From the NCBI RefSeq assembly GCF_001855555.1, contig NZ_MKCT01000039.1, positions 62,001 to 126,000 of the forward strand: a DNA stretch of 64,000 nucleotides, given 5' to 3'. The position numbers and the translations under genes are program-made. Each line of letters starts with the position of its first letter. Positions within the stretch are counted from its first letter, which is position 1. Below the pieces are notes generated by a model, which worked only from the letters and a program-made list of their open reading frames with translations, searched no databases and had not been told where the DNA came from. Positions 53,003 through 63,316 of the stretch are shown here, piece by piece. The stretch is from Chromobacterium sphagni (GTDB lineage: Bacteria; Pseudomonadota; Gammaproteobacteria; Burkholderiales; Chromobacteriaceae).

Positions 53003-53503
53003 ATGGATTCTGCAATGACTATGCCTGGGGCCCGCCGCTGGTCCAAATGGTTCGTGCTGGCGGCGCTGGTTATCGTGCTGGACCAGTTCAGCAAGCTTTA
53101 TTTCAACGGCCGTTTCCAGTACGGCGAAGTGCGCTCGGTGGTGGAGGGCTTTTTCAGCTTCACGCTGATCTACAATCCGGGAGCGGCCTTCAGCTTCCTG
53201 CACGATGCCGGCGGCTGGCAGAAATACCTGTTCACCGCGCTGGCTTTCGCCGTGTCCGGCTGGCTGGGCTGGAACATCGTCAAGGGCCGCTTTACCGGCA
53301 TGATGAACCTGGCCGCCGCATTCATCATCGGCGGGGCGCTGGGCAATGTGATCGACCGCCTGGCTTATGGCCACGTGATCGACTTCATCATGGTGCACTA
53401 CTACAACCAGTGGTACTACCCGGCGTTCAACCTGGCCGACTCCTTCATCTGTGTCGGCGCGGCGCTGATGGTGCTGGACAGCCTGAAAAAGCCGTCGCGC
53501 TGA
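53003..53503 (+). CDS. lspA: Lipoprotein signal peptidase
   Basis: This 166-residue membrane protein has four helices and both catalytic Asp motifs: GNVIDRLAYGHVIDF and FNLADSFICVG. It cleaves the signal peptide of diacylglyceryl-modified prolipoproteins, several of which are encoded here (bamC and the small lipoproteins). The start could be the TTG at 53000, the ATG at 53003 or an ATG 15 bp further. 53003 is taken. It lies 53 bp after ileS. Confidence 0.96.
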   Translation: MDSAMTMPGARRWSKWFVLAALVIVLDQFSKLYFNGRFQYGEVRSVVEGFFSFTLIYNPGAAFSFLHDAGGWQKYLFTALAFAVSGWLGWNIVKGRFTGMMNLAAAFIIGGALGNVIDRLAYGHVIDFIMVHYYNQWYYPAFNLADSFICVGAALMVLDSLKKPSR

Positions 53504-53593
53504 GACGCAGCTAATCTGCGGCATGGCCCGCGAGAGGGTCGTGCGCGCAATTGCCGGAACGTCCGCCGTTCCGGCCTGATCGAGGAAATTCTG

Positions 53594-54526
53594 ATGACGA
53601 AGACCATCATGCTCGCCAATCCGCGCGGCTTCTGCGCCGGCGTGGACCGGGCCATCGCCATCGTCGAGCGCGCCATCGAACTGTATGGTGCCCCCATCTA
53701 CGTGCGCCACGAGGTGGTGCACAACCGTTTCGTGGTGGATGACCTGCGCGGCAAGGGCGCGGTGTTCATCGAGGACTTGAAGGATGTTCCTGCCGGCAGC
53801 ACGCTGATCTATTCCGCCCATGGTGTGCCGCTGTCGGTGCGGGCCGAGGCCGAGGCTCTGGGGCTGACCGTGTATGACGCCACTTGTCCGCTGGTGACCA
53901 AGGTGCATGTGGAAGTGAAGCGCATGCACAAGGCCGACATGGAGATCATCATGATCGGCCACGCCGGCCACCCGGAAGTGGAGGGCACCATGGGCCAGGT
54001 GGGCGGCGGCATGTATCTGGTGCAGACGGTCGACGATGTGGCCACGCTTGAGGTGCGGCGCCCAGATGCGCTGTCTTATGTCAGTCAAACCACGCTGTCG
54101 GTGGATGAGACCCGCGACATCATCGAGGCGCTGAAGGCCCGCTTTCCGGCTATCCACAGCCCGAAGAAGGACGACATCTGCTACGCCACGCAAAACCGCC
54201 AGGACGCGGTCAAGCAGCTGGCGGCGGAGTGCGACATCGTGATCGTGGTGGGTTCGCCCAACAGCTCCAACTCCAACCGCTTGCGCGAAGTGGCGGCGCT
54301 GAAGGGCGTGGACGCCTATATGGTGGACAATGCCAGCCTGCTGGAGCCGCAATGGTTCACCGGCAAGCAGCGGGTGGGGCTCACCGCCGGCGCCAGCGCG
54401 CCGGAAGTGCTGGTGCAGGCGGTGATAGACCGCATCAAGACCTTCGACATCAGCCAGGTGACGGAGCTGCCCGGCGTGGAGGAGAGCACGGTGTTCGCGT
54501 TGCCGCCGGCGCTGCGGCAAGTTTGA
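53594..54526 (+). CDS. ispH: 4-hydroxy-3-methylbut-2-enyl diphosphate reductase
   Basis: This 310-residue iron-sulfur enzyme performs the last step of the MEP isoprenoid pathway. The three cluster cysteines are seen in [24 protein letters not shown] and [11 protein letters not shown]. Other family parts are YVRHEVVHN and [10 protein letters not shown]. The ATG follows CGAGGAAATTCTG. It is last in the ribF-ileS-lspA-ispH run and is followed by a strong terminator. Confidence 0.97.
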   Translation: MTKTIMLANPRGFCAGVDRAIAIVERAIELYGAPIYVRHEVVHNRFVVDDLRGKGAVFIEDLKDVPAGSTLIYSAHGVPLSVRAEAEALGLTVYDATCPLVTKVHVEVKRMHKADMEIIMIGHAGHPEVEGTMGQVGGGMYLVQTVDDVATLEVRRPDALSYVSQTTLSVDETRDIIEALKARFPAIHSPKKDDICYATQNRQDAVKQLAAECDIVIVVGSPNSSNSNRLREVAALKGVDAYMVDNASLLEPQWFTGKQRVGLTAGASAPEVLVQAVIDRIKTFDISQVTELPGVEESTVFALPPALRQV

Positions 54527-54549
54527 TTACCCGCGTGCTCCGTCCTGTG

Positions 54550-54579
54550 AAAAGCCTGCGATGGTCGCAGGCTTTTTTA
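54550..54579 (+). terminator. Rho-independent terminator after ispH
   Basis: A 12-bp stem with a 3-base loop (AAAAGCCTGCGA / TCGCAGGCTTTT) ends in a T-run, 23 bp after the ispH stop. Confidence 0.93.
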
Positions 54580-54711
54580 TTGCCCGGAACCGGATCGGGC
54601 ATTTACATTCGGCGCGGGCTTGAATAGCATATTTGCATAATTATCCGCCTGCCTTCCGGCCGCTGCGCCCGGGCACGTTCCTGTCGATGATCCGCCATGG
54701 ATGAAGCTGTG

Positions 54712-54954
54712 ATGAACCCTGCCAAATTGATGCCGTTGCTGTCCTGTTCACTGCTGCTGGCCGCGTGCGCCGCGACGCCTGGCGCAAGCGCCTTGTCAGG
54801 CGACGATTCGGGCCGTGAAGAGGCGAAGTATATTACCGGCAGCAATATTCCCCACCGCAGCGGAAAGACGGAGGTGCTGTCGGATCAGGCGATGCAAGAC
54901 CTTGCCGACCGGATTCGGCGCGGCAGCCTGGTGACCCCAGGCGGAAAGCCTTGA
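54712..54954 (+). CDS. Small lipoprotein of unknown function
   Basis: This 80-residue product has a lipoprotein signal (MPLLSCSLLLAAC, lipobox LAAC). The short hydrophilic mature part contains GREEAKYITGSNIPHRSGKTEVLSDQAMQDL. The segment TGSNIPHR occurs, as I recall, in small hypothetical proteins of related proteobacteria, but the function is unknown. The residue after the lipid-bearing Cys is Ala, so outer-membrane sorting is likely. The ATG at 54712 is preferred to 54697 because it gives a normal signal peptide. Confidence 0.7.
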   Translation: MNPAKLMPLLSCSLLLAACAATPGASALSGDDSGREEAKYITGSNIPHRSGKTEVLSDQAMQDLADRIRRGSLVTPGGKP

Positions 54955-55003
54955 GACGAAGCCCGGCGTAGGCGGGTCCTTCGTTCCCGCGCTGCAGGTG
55001 GCG

Positions 55004-56377
55004 TCAGAACGGCAACTCCGGCTGCGCGCCCTGCGGATGCTCGATGCGGGCTTCGGTGCTGCCTTCGGCCAGCCGCAGCGTCACCTTCTCGTGATTGCGC
55101 AGCTCCGCCGGGTTTTTCACCGCTTGGCCGTCCTGCTTTTGCACGATGGCGTAGCCGCGGGCCAGCACCGCTTCCGGATTGAAGGCCGCCAGCGTGGCGG
55201 ACAGCTGCGCCAGCTGTTGTTGGCGGCGCTCCAGCAACCGGTCTTTGGCGCGCTCCAGCCGCGCCTGCCGTTGTTGCATCGCCTGCGCCAGGCGGGCCAG
55301 GTCGGGCTGGTGGCGCGAAAGCTTGCTGCCGGCCAGCTGCAGCCGCCAGCGGCTCTGCTCGAAGGCGCCGTTCACACGCTGGCTCAGGCGCCGCGACAGC
55401 GCGTCCAGCCGCTCGCGCTGGGCCTGCAGCTTGAGGCCGGGGTGGACCAGGCGGCGACCCAGGAAGTCAAGTTGCTGGGCCTTGTCCGTCAGCAGGCGGC
55501 TCAGCGCCCGCTCCAGAGCGCGGCGGGTCTGCTCCAGCTGGATCGCCAGATGCTCGCGGTTGGGCGATACCAGTTCGGCGGCGGCGGTCGGCGTCGGCGC
55601 GCGGCGGTCGGCGACGAAGTCGCAGATGGTGAAGTCGGTTTCGTGGCCGACGCCGCTGACGGTGGGAATCGGGCAGGCCGCCATGGCGCGGGCGACGATC
55701 TCCTCGTTGAACGACCATAGGTCCTCGATGCTGCCGCCGCCGCGGCAGACGATCAATACATCCACTTCGCGGCGTTCGCCGGCCTGCTGGATGGCCCTGG
55801 CGATCTGCTGCGCCGAGCCTTCGCCCTGCACCTGGGCCGGGTAGAGTATCAGCGGTATGCCGGGCATGCGGCGGCGCAGGGTGCTGGCCACGTCTCGCAG
55901 CGCGGCGGCGGCGGGCGAGGTGACGATGCCGATGGCTGCCGGGTGGCTGGGCAGCTCGCGCTTGCGGCCGGTGTCGAACAGGCCCTCGGCCTGCAGTTTG
56001 GCCTTCAGTCGTTCGAAAGCCTCGAACAGCCTGCCCAGGCCGGCGGAGCGCATTTCTCCGACATTGATCTGAAAATCGCCGCGCGCCTCGTACAGCGTCA
56101 CCTGGCCGCGCAGTTCCACCTGCATGCCCTCCTTGGGACGGAAGGGCAGGGCGGACACCTTATGGCGGAACATCACGCAGCGAACCTGGGCGCCGCCGTC
56201 CTTCAGCGAAAAATAGGCATGGCCGGAACTGGCCAGCGTCAGGTTGGAAATCTCCCCGCCTATCCAGATCGGCGGTATCCCGCTTTCCAGCAGGTCGCGC
56301 GCCATGCGGTTGAGGGAGGAGACGCTGATCACATCTTGGCTGTGATCAAAAAAATTATGTCTTGTCAAGTGATCCAC
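55004..56377 (-). CDS. xseA: Exodeoxyribonuclease VII large subunit
   Basis: This 457-residue protein has an N-terminal OB fold (IPPIWIGGEISNLTLASSGHAYFSLKD), a catalytic core (PAAIGIVTSPAAAALRDV, VLIVCRGGGSIEDLWSFNEE, VSGVGHETDFTICDFVADRRAPTPTAAAE) and a long C-terminal coiled coil. With XseB it degrades single-stranded DNA. The start is a GTG at 56377 and its 5' end is AT-rich. XseB is not in the window. A DnaA-box-bearing noncoding stretch lies just upstream. Confidence 0.95.
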   Translation of the reverse strand: MDHLTRHNFFDHSQDVISVSSLNRMARDLLESGIPPIWIGGEISNLTLASSGHAYFSLKDGGAQVRCVMFRHKVSALPFRPKEGMQVELRGQVTLYEARGDFQINVGEMRSAGLGRLFEAFERLKAKLQAEGLFDTGRKRELPSHPAAIGIVTSPAAAALRDVASTLRRRMPGIPLILYPAQVQGEGSAQQIARAIQQAGERREVDVLIVCRGGGSIEDLWSFNEEIVARAMAACPIPTVSGVGHETDFTICDFVADRRAPTPTAAAELVSPNREHLAIQLEQTRRALERALSRLLTDKAQQLDFLGRRLVHPGLKLQAQRERLDALSRRLSQRVNGAFEQSRWRLQLAGSKLSRHQPDLARLAQAMQQRQARLERAKDRLLERRQQQLAQLSATLAAFNPEAVLARGYAIVQKQDGQAVKNPAELRNHEKVTLRLAEGSTEARIEHPQGAQPELPF

Positions 56378-56824
56378 AGTGGCTCGCTGGAGTAATTATT
56401 CAATGCCCGCTTGGGCGGCAACGCTTGCGTAGTGTTTGATATCAGAGTTAAAGCACAATTAAATCAATGACTTGCAAAAATCAATCCCCGGATGAGAAAA
56501 TCATTGAAAGCTTGTGCCGGCGGGCGTTTGCACGGTCTATGCACCGGCTTATCAACAAAGTTATCCACAGCCTTGGCCGGAAAAACAGCTTGCCGGCCGG
56601 AGAGCCTGACCTGGCCTGGCGCGGCGTTTTTGACTTGCAAATGGCATGTTGTTTTGACGCCGCAGCCTTGAGTAAACGCTAGCTATTTGCGTCGCAACAT
56701 GCCGGATGGTTGACCTTGACGGGTATGCAACAGCTGGCCGCGCTGCGGACGCGCCATGATAGCAAGAGCCCGGCCGTCTGGCAGCGCATCATCCGCTTGG
56801 CGGGGCGGCATGGAAGGGTGGTTT
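56378..56824. other. Noncoding gap with AT-rich part and DnaA boxes
   Basis: No supported gene lies in these 447 bases. The first 200 bases are AT-rich for this genome. They hold the pair of DnaA boxes at 56549-56569. The last part, 56690-56824, before the ion channel's stop, shows nothing recognisable. Confidence 0.6.
56549..56569 (+). promoter_or_regulatory. Tandem DnaA boxes
   Basis: TTATCAACA and TTATCCACA are directly repeated with a 12-bp period. The second is a perfect high-affinity DnaA box and the first has one mismatch. A further near-match, TGATCCACA, lies at 56370 beside the xseA start. Confidence 0.6.
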
Positions 56825-57694
56825 TCAGCTGACTTGGTCTCTGGAGGGACGCGGCAGCTGACCGCCGCAGTGCTTGCAGAAATGGGCGTCCCAGTCGTGG
56901 CCTTCGCTGAAGCAGTGCGGGCACAGCCGGGTGGCCGACTGGTTGTCGGAGCGGGAGGCGGGCTTGCCGCGGGCGATTTCCGCAGTGACGATGCCGGTGG
57001 GCACGGCGATGATGCCGTAGCCGGTGATCATCACCAGGCTGGCCAGTGCCTGGCCCAGCGGCGTCTTGGGCGTGATGTCGCCGAAACCCACCGTGGTGAG
57101 GGTGACGATGGCCCAGTAGATGCTGATGGGGATGCTGGTGAAGCCGTGTTCCGGCCCTTCTATCACGTACATCAGGGTGCCCAGGATGATGACCAGCAGG
57201 ATGACGGTGGCCAGGAACACGGTGATCTTGCGCCGGCTGGCCGCCAGCGCGCGCCGCAATTCCAGTGCCTCGCTCAGGTGGCGGCTGAGCTTGAGGATGC
57301 GGAACATCCTCAGCAGCCTGAGGATGCGGATGTCCGCCAGGAAGCGGCTTTCCGGGATGAACAGGCCCAGATACAGCGGCAGGATGGACAACAGGTCGAT
57401 CACGCCGAAGAAGCTTTTCACGTAACGCAGCGGCTTGTGCACGCAGATCAGCCGCAGCGCATACTCCACGGTGAACAGTATGGTGAAAAACCAGTCCAAC
57501 AGGCTGAGCAGCGCGCCGTAGCGCTGGCGAATGCCGGCCACGCTTTCCAGCATCACGCAGGCGACGGATACCAGGATGGCCAGGGTCAGGGTCAGGTCGA
57601 ACAGGCGGCCGGCGCGGGTGTCGGCTTCGTAGATGATGATGTAGAGCTTGCGGCGCCAGCCGGATAGCGGAATCAGGGTTTCCTGGGTGGGCAT
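56825..57694 (-). CDS. Voltage-gated potassium channel with C-terminal zinc ribbon
   Basis: This 289-residue six-helix ion channel has a voltage sensor helix S4 with Arg at every third position ([16 protein letters not shown]) and a pore loop with the K+ selectivity filter TVGFGD ([17 protein letters not shown]). After S6 the tail carries CPHC and CKHC, 13 residues apart ([19 protein letters not shown]), a probable zinc ribbon. KvAP-like bacterial channels of this size are common; the tail is less so. The ATG at 57694 is chosen over 57748 because the upstream residues are not channel-like. Confidence 0.9.
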   Translation of the reverse strand: MPTQETLIPLSGWRRKLYIIIYEADTRAGRLFDLTLTLAILVSVACVMLESVAGIRQRYGALLSLLDWFFTILFTVEYALRLICVHKPLRYVKSFFGVIDLLSILPLYLGLFIPESRFLADIRILRLLRMFRILKLSRHLSEALELRRALAASRRKITVFLATVILLVIILGTLMYVIEGPEHGFTSIPISIYWAIVTLTTVGFGDITPKTPLGQALASLVMITGYGIIAVPTGIVTAEIARGKPASRSDNQSATRLCPHCFSEGHDWDAHFCKHCGGQLPRPSRDQVS

Positions 57695-57869
57695 GGGTTT
57701 CGGACCTGTGTTTCCATTGACTATAACAAAGCCGCTTAGAGCGGGCATGCGGAACTTGGTTTATTGGTTTGCTGGATATAAGCAAACAATATTAGGTTGG
57801 ATTCTAGCGATTGATTATGATGCTGGGGAATATCATTACAGCTATTGTCGGTTAATGAGGAATAAGACT

Positions 57870-58802
<933 letters not shown>

Positions 58803-58932
58803 GCCAGCCGCGCACGCGTCTGCCCAGCCCGGTGCGCCGGGCTTTTGCATTTGATGCCGGGCGGCTTGCGCAATCGATCGCAAGATGTTTGCGATTGACG
58901 CCGCGCCGGTCGGCCGGGCTACAATGGCCGGC

Positions 58933-59388
58933 ATGAAAAGACTGCTTATGATATCCCTGCTGGCCGGACTTGCCGGTTGCAGCAGCCTGCAGCAGTTGGG
59001 CGCGCCGGTGCACTCCGCCAGCCAGACGTCCCAGCCGCCGGCGCATGCCGCCGGCAAGGTCGATCTGCTGCTGGCCGAGGCCAACCGGTTGGCCGACCAG
59101 GTGAAGAGCGGCGCGCTGACCCGCACCGCCGCCGCCGATCAACTGAATGCCGCCCGCCTGCGCATTGTCGGCAGCAACGCCGTCGATAACGACAACTTCG
59201 CCGTCTACCGCCAGTTGACGGTGGAGCGCGATGCCGGCCGGCTGGATTCCGACGCTTTCCGCTCCCGGCTGGAGCTGCATTTGCGCGAATGGATGCGGCG
59301 CTGGCCCAAGTATGCGCCCAAGCCCGCCGATCCGGCCTTCAGCAATTTCCTGCTGAAGCTGTACGGTTTGCCGCCGCTGGGTTACTGA
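58933..59388 (+). CDS. Putative lipoprotein of unknown function
   Basis: This 151-residue product has a lipoprotein signal (MKRLLMISLLAGLAGC, lipobox LAGC). The helical mature part contains AGKVDLLLAEANRLADQVKSGALTRTAAADQLNAARL and RSRLELHLREWMRRWPKYAPKP. No domain is recognised. The gene ends by sharing one base with the YchJ gene (TGATG), so the two are coupled. The start could also be an ATG 9 bp upstream at 58924. Confidence 0.78.
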   Translation: MKRLLMISLLAGLAGCSSLQQLGAPVHSASQTSQPPAHAAGKVDLLLAEANRLADQVKSGALTRTAAADQLNAARLRIVGSNAVDNDNFAVYRQLTVERDAGRLDSDAFRSRLELHLREWMRRWPKYAPKPADPAFSNFLLKLYGLPPLGY

Positions 59389-59795
59389 TGAAGTCCCGCA
59401 AGCAAGCCAACACCGCCTGTCCCTGCGGCGGCGCCGACCTGTCCGCCTGCTGCGGACGCTATCTGGCGCCGGACGGGCCGCCGGCGCCTACCGCCCAGGC
59501 CTTGATGCGCTCGCGCTTCAGCGCGTATGCGCTGGGGCGCGAGGACTATCTGCTGGCTACCTGGCATCCGTCCACCCGGCCGCAAAGCCTGGACTTGGCC
59601 GAAGAGGCTGGGGTGGTCAAATGGATAGGCCTGGAGGTGAAGCGCTGCGAAGCCGGCCTGCACGGCGACGAGGCGGGCACCGTGGAGTTCGTCGCCCGTT
59701 ACAAGGTGGGCGGCAAGGCTGAGCGCCTGCATGAAGCCAGCCGCTTCGTCCGCGAGGACGGCCGCTGGTATTACCTGGTGGGCGAGGTGTCCTGA
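59388..59795 (+). CDS. YchJ-family protein with SEC-C type metal motif
   Basis: This 135-residue protein has an N-terminal cysteine cluster ACPCGGADLSACCGRYL, a zinc-binding SEC-C-like motif. The YchJ core follows (APTAQALMRSRFSAYALGREDYLLATWHPSTRP, WIGLEVKR). The YchJ family is conserved, NTF2-like in the second half, and of unknown function. It is translationally coupled to the lipoprotein gene upstream. Confidence 0.9.
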   Translation: MKSRKQANTACPCGGADLSACCGRYLAPDGPPAPTAQALMRSRFSAYALGREDYLLATWHPSTRPQSLDLAEEAGVVKWIGLEVKRCEAGLHGDEAGTVEFVARYKVGGKAERLHEASRFVREDGRWYYLVGEVS

Positions 59796-59889
59796 GCGGC
59801 GCTTGCTCTGGCGCAAACACGCCGTCATCAGCATTTGACCGCTGCCGGCCGCGGCGGGAGCATGAGGTTTTCCACCCTTGGAAAATATC

Positions 59890-61086
<1,197 letters not shown>

Positions 61087-61111
61087 TGGCAATCTGACTG
61101 GGAGGGACGGG

Positions 61112-61399
61112 ATGGGACTGGCCTTGAAAACCTTGCTGGTCGAGCTGGAAACCCAGCGCGTCGGCAATCCTGATGCGATGGTCGAATTGTCCTTGGCGGT
61201 GGTGCGCACGCTGGAAGTGCCGTTGGACATCACCGCCTGCCGCGAGCTGAGAATCCTGGCCCATGTGTTCAATGGCGATCAGACCAGGTTGGCCGCGGCT
61301 GTGCTGCGCGCGGCGCTGGTGGATATCCAGGAGCATTTGGATGACGATCTGGATTTATTGGCGGCGGATGCCAGGCGCAGCATAGATTCCTGCAGTTGA
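61112..61399 (+). CDS. Small hypothetical protein
   Basis: This 95-residue soluble, mostly helical protein has no signal peptide or known motif. It contains VELETQRVGNPDAMVELSLAVVRTLEVPLDITACRELRILAHVF and an acidic C-terminus. The ATG at 61112 follows GGGAGGGACGG, an excellent site, and the codon use is normal, so it is probably real. The longer frame from 60941 overlaps the frameshifted tail upstream and is not supported. A terminator hairpin follows, shared with the gpx gene. The function is unknown. Confidence 0.65.
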   Translation: MGLALKTLLVELETQRVGNPDAMVELSLAVVRTLEVPLDITACRELRILAHVFNGDQTRLAAAVLRAALVDIQEHLDDDLDLLAADARRSIDSCS

Positions 61400-61443
61400 C
61401 CGGGGCGCTGGCGCCCCATGACCCGTCTGCCCGACGGGATAGC

Positions 61444-61478
61444 AAAGCCAGGCGGCTTGGGTGCCAGCCTGGCTTTTG
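61444..61478. terminator. Terminator between convergent genes
   Basis: A 10-bp stem (AAAGCCAGGC / GCCTGGCTTT) with a 13-base loop ends in TTTTG. It lies between the small hypothetical gene and glutathione peroxidase. Confidence 0.8.
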
Positions 61479-61955
61479 TCATTTCAGCAACGCCTCTATT
61501 CGCGACGCCAGCTTTTCCGGGCGGGTGAAGGGCGCAAAGCGCGCCACCACCCGGCCTTGCCGGTCTATCAGGAATTTACTGAAGTTCCAGCGTATCGGCT
61601 TGCCCAGCAGGCCCGGCTTCTGATGTTTCAGATAGCGCCATAGCGGGTGGGCGGCGCGGCCGTTGACGTCTATCTTGTCGGCCATGGTGAAGTCCACGCC
61701 GTAGTTTTTCTCGCAGAAGGCGCCGATCTCCAGGGCACCGCCCGGTTCCTGGCCGCCGAACTGATTGCAGGGAAAGCCGATGACCGCGAGTCCCTGCTCG
61801 GCGAAGCGCCGGTGCAGCGATTCCAGCCCGGCGTATTGCGGCGTGAAGCCGCATTGGCTGGCGGTATTGACCAGCAACATCACTTTGCCGCGGTAGGCCG
61901 ACAGCGCTTGTTCGACGCCGTCGATGCGGCGGAAGGAAAAATCGTAAAGGCTCAT
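61479..61955 (-). CDS. Glutathione peroxidase family protein (Cys form)
   Basis: This 158-residue thiol peroxidase begins SLYDFSFRRIDG and has the peroxidatic Cys in VNTASQCGFTPQY, GFPCNQFGGQEPG, and the Trp/Asn tetrad part IRWNFSKFLIDR. Cysteine replaces selenocysteine, as in most bacterial members, which often use thioredoxin. The start at 61955 gives the family length. In-frame ATGs at 61985 and further upstream lack similarity, and none has a strong ribosome binding site. Confidence 0.93.
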   Translation of the reverse strand: MSLYDFSFRRIDGVEQALSAYRGKVMLLVNTASQCGFTPQYAGLESLHRRFAEQGLAVIGFPCNQFGGQEPGGALEIGAFCEKNYGVDFTMADKIDVNGRAAHPLWRYLKHQKPGLLGKPIRWNFSKFLIDRQGRVVARFAPFTRPEKLASRIEALLK

Positions 61956-62281
61956 GCCGGATTTTGCAGACAAAGAACCGATCATGGCGGGCTTGGCCGG
62001 CGCTGACAACTGTCTGGAGCGCATGGCGGCATCAGGGGACAGCGTTAGGCCGGTGAGGGCAGAGGAGAGCTGAGAATAAAAAGGGGGCGCAGCGGCAAGG
62101 GGGAACCGCGACGCCCCAAGAAGAAACAGCTTGCTGTGCAAAGGGTCGGCACAACCGGGATGTCAGCTAACCCTTTGTTTATCCTAGAACAGATGCGAAA
62201 AATAGCGAGAGGGTTTTTATCCCCCGGCAAACAAAACAGGATGGCCGCAGCCATCCTGTCGTATGCGGGAGAAGGGCGGTT
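61956..62281. other. Intergenic stretch between gpx and dcd
   Basis: These 326 bases hold the dcd terminator at 62231-62259. Several short frames are present but none has a good start site or domain, so nothing else is called. Confidence 0.6.
62231..62259 (-). terminator. Rho-independent terminator after dcd
   Basis: A 10-bp stem (ACAGGATGGC / GCCATCCTGT) with a CGCA loop is followed on the minus strand by TTTTGTTTG. It lies 22 bp after the dcd stop. Confidence 0.85.
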
Positions 62282-62851
62282 TCAGGGGCGCGGCAGGGTG
62301 ACGCCCACCTGTCCCATATACTTGCCCGCGCGGTCGGCATAGGACACGTCGCAGATTTCATCGGATTCGAAGAACAGCACCTGGGCCACGCCTTCGTTGG
62401 CATAGATCTTGGCCGGCAGCGGCGTGGTGTTGGAGAATTCCAGCGTCACGTAGCCTTCCCATTCCGGCTCGAACGGGGTGACGTTGACGATGATGCCGCA
62501 GCGGGCGTAGGTGGATTTGCCCAGGCAGACCGTGAGCACGCTGCGCGGAATGCGGAAATACTCTACGGTGCGCGCCAGAGCGAAGCTATTGGGCGGAATG
62601 ATGCAATAGCCCTTGCCGGAGACTTCGACGAAGGAGTCCGGATCGAATTTCTTCGGATCGACGATGGTGCTGTTGATATTGGTGAACACCTTGAATTCGT
62701 CGGCGCAGCGGATATCGTAGCCGTAGCTTGAGGTGCCGTAGGAGATCACCTTCTGGCCGTCCACCGATTTGATCTGGTTGGATTCGAACGGCGCTATCAT
62801 ATTGTGCTCCGCCGCCATGCGGCGGATCCACTTGTCCGATTTGATGCTCAT
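62282..62851 (-). CDS. dcd: dCTP deaminase
   Basis: This 189-residue enzyme deaminates dCTP to dUTP for thymidylate synthesis. Motifs include [17 protein letters not shown], the catalytic region [20 protein letters not shown] and the final [19 protein letters not shown]. The length and N-terminus ([13 protein letters not shown]) are standard for Gram-negative Dcd. It is a single-gene unit divergent from the feo genes. Confidence 0.97.
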   Translation of the reverse strand: MSIKSDKWIRRMAAEHNMIAPFESNQIKSVDGQKVISYGTSSYGYDIRCADEFKVFTNINSTIVDPKKFDPDSFVEVSGKGYCIIPPNSFALARTVEYFRIPRSVLTVCLGKSTYARCGIIVNVTPFEPEWEGYVTLEFSNTTPLPAKIYANEGVAQVLFFESDEICDVSYADRAGKYMGQVGVTLPRP

Positions 62852-63045
62852 AGTCTTGGCCCGTGTGTGTCGATATTTCGCAATGGCTGCGATTTTAACC
62901 GCTTAGCCGACCAGTAGGCTATTGAAACGGCGGAGAGTTGCCGATGGCGGCGCGGCGGTGCCGGCCGGGGGCGCTTGATCAAGGTCAAGCCGAGCGCGGA
63001 TTGCGACAATTTGCCGCAAGAGGCGCGTTGCGGCTTCGATATACT

Positions 63046-63064
63046 AATGCAAACTATTCGCGTT
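63046..63064. promoter_or_regulatory. Probable Fur box upstream of feoA
   Basis: AATGCAAACTATTCGCGTT resembles the Fur-binding pattern of betaproteobacteria (AATGCAAATgATTCGCATT-like), with two to three differences. It lies 22 bp before the feoA start, a suitable place for iron repression. Confidence 0.5.
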
Positions 63065-63085
63065 ATTGTCGGAGCAATCAAACAC

Positions 63086-63316
63086 ATGCCGTCTCTGGAT
63101 ACTGTTCCCGCCGGCTGCCAGGGCGTGGTGGCCAGCTTGGAGCTGAGCGACGAAGCTTTCCGCCGGGTAGCGGCCTTCGGCCTCGCGCCGGGCTGCCGTT
63201 TTCATCTGCGCCAGGCGGCGCCGTGGGGCGGCCCGCTACTGTTGGAGGTGGGCGCCACCCGCTTTCTGCTCAGGCGCAGCCTGGCCCGGCTGATCCGGGT
63301 GAGGATTGCCGAATGA
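63086..63316 (+). CDS. feoA: Ferrous iron transport protein FeoA
   Basis: This 76-residue SH3-like protein has a family pattern (MPSLDTVPAGCQGVVASLE, then FGLAPGCRFHLRQAAPWGGPLLLEVGATRFLLRRSLARLIRV). It is a cytoplasmic partner of FeoB. The ATG at 63086 is chosen as the natural family start. The stop overlaps feoB as ATGA. A Fur-like box precedes it. Confidence 0.93.
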   Translation: MPSLDTVPAGCQGVVASLELSDEAFRRVAAFGLAPGCRFHLRQAAPWGGPLLLEVGATRFLLRRSLARLIRVRIAE

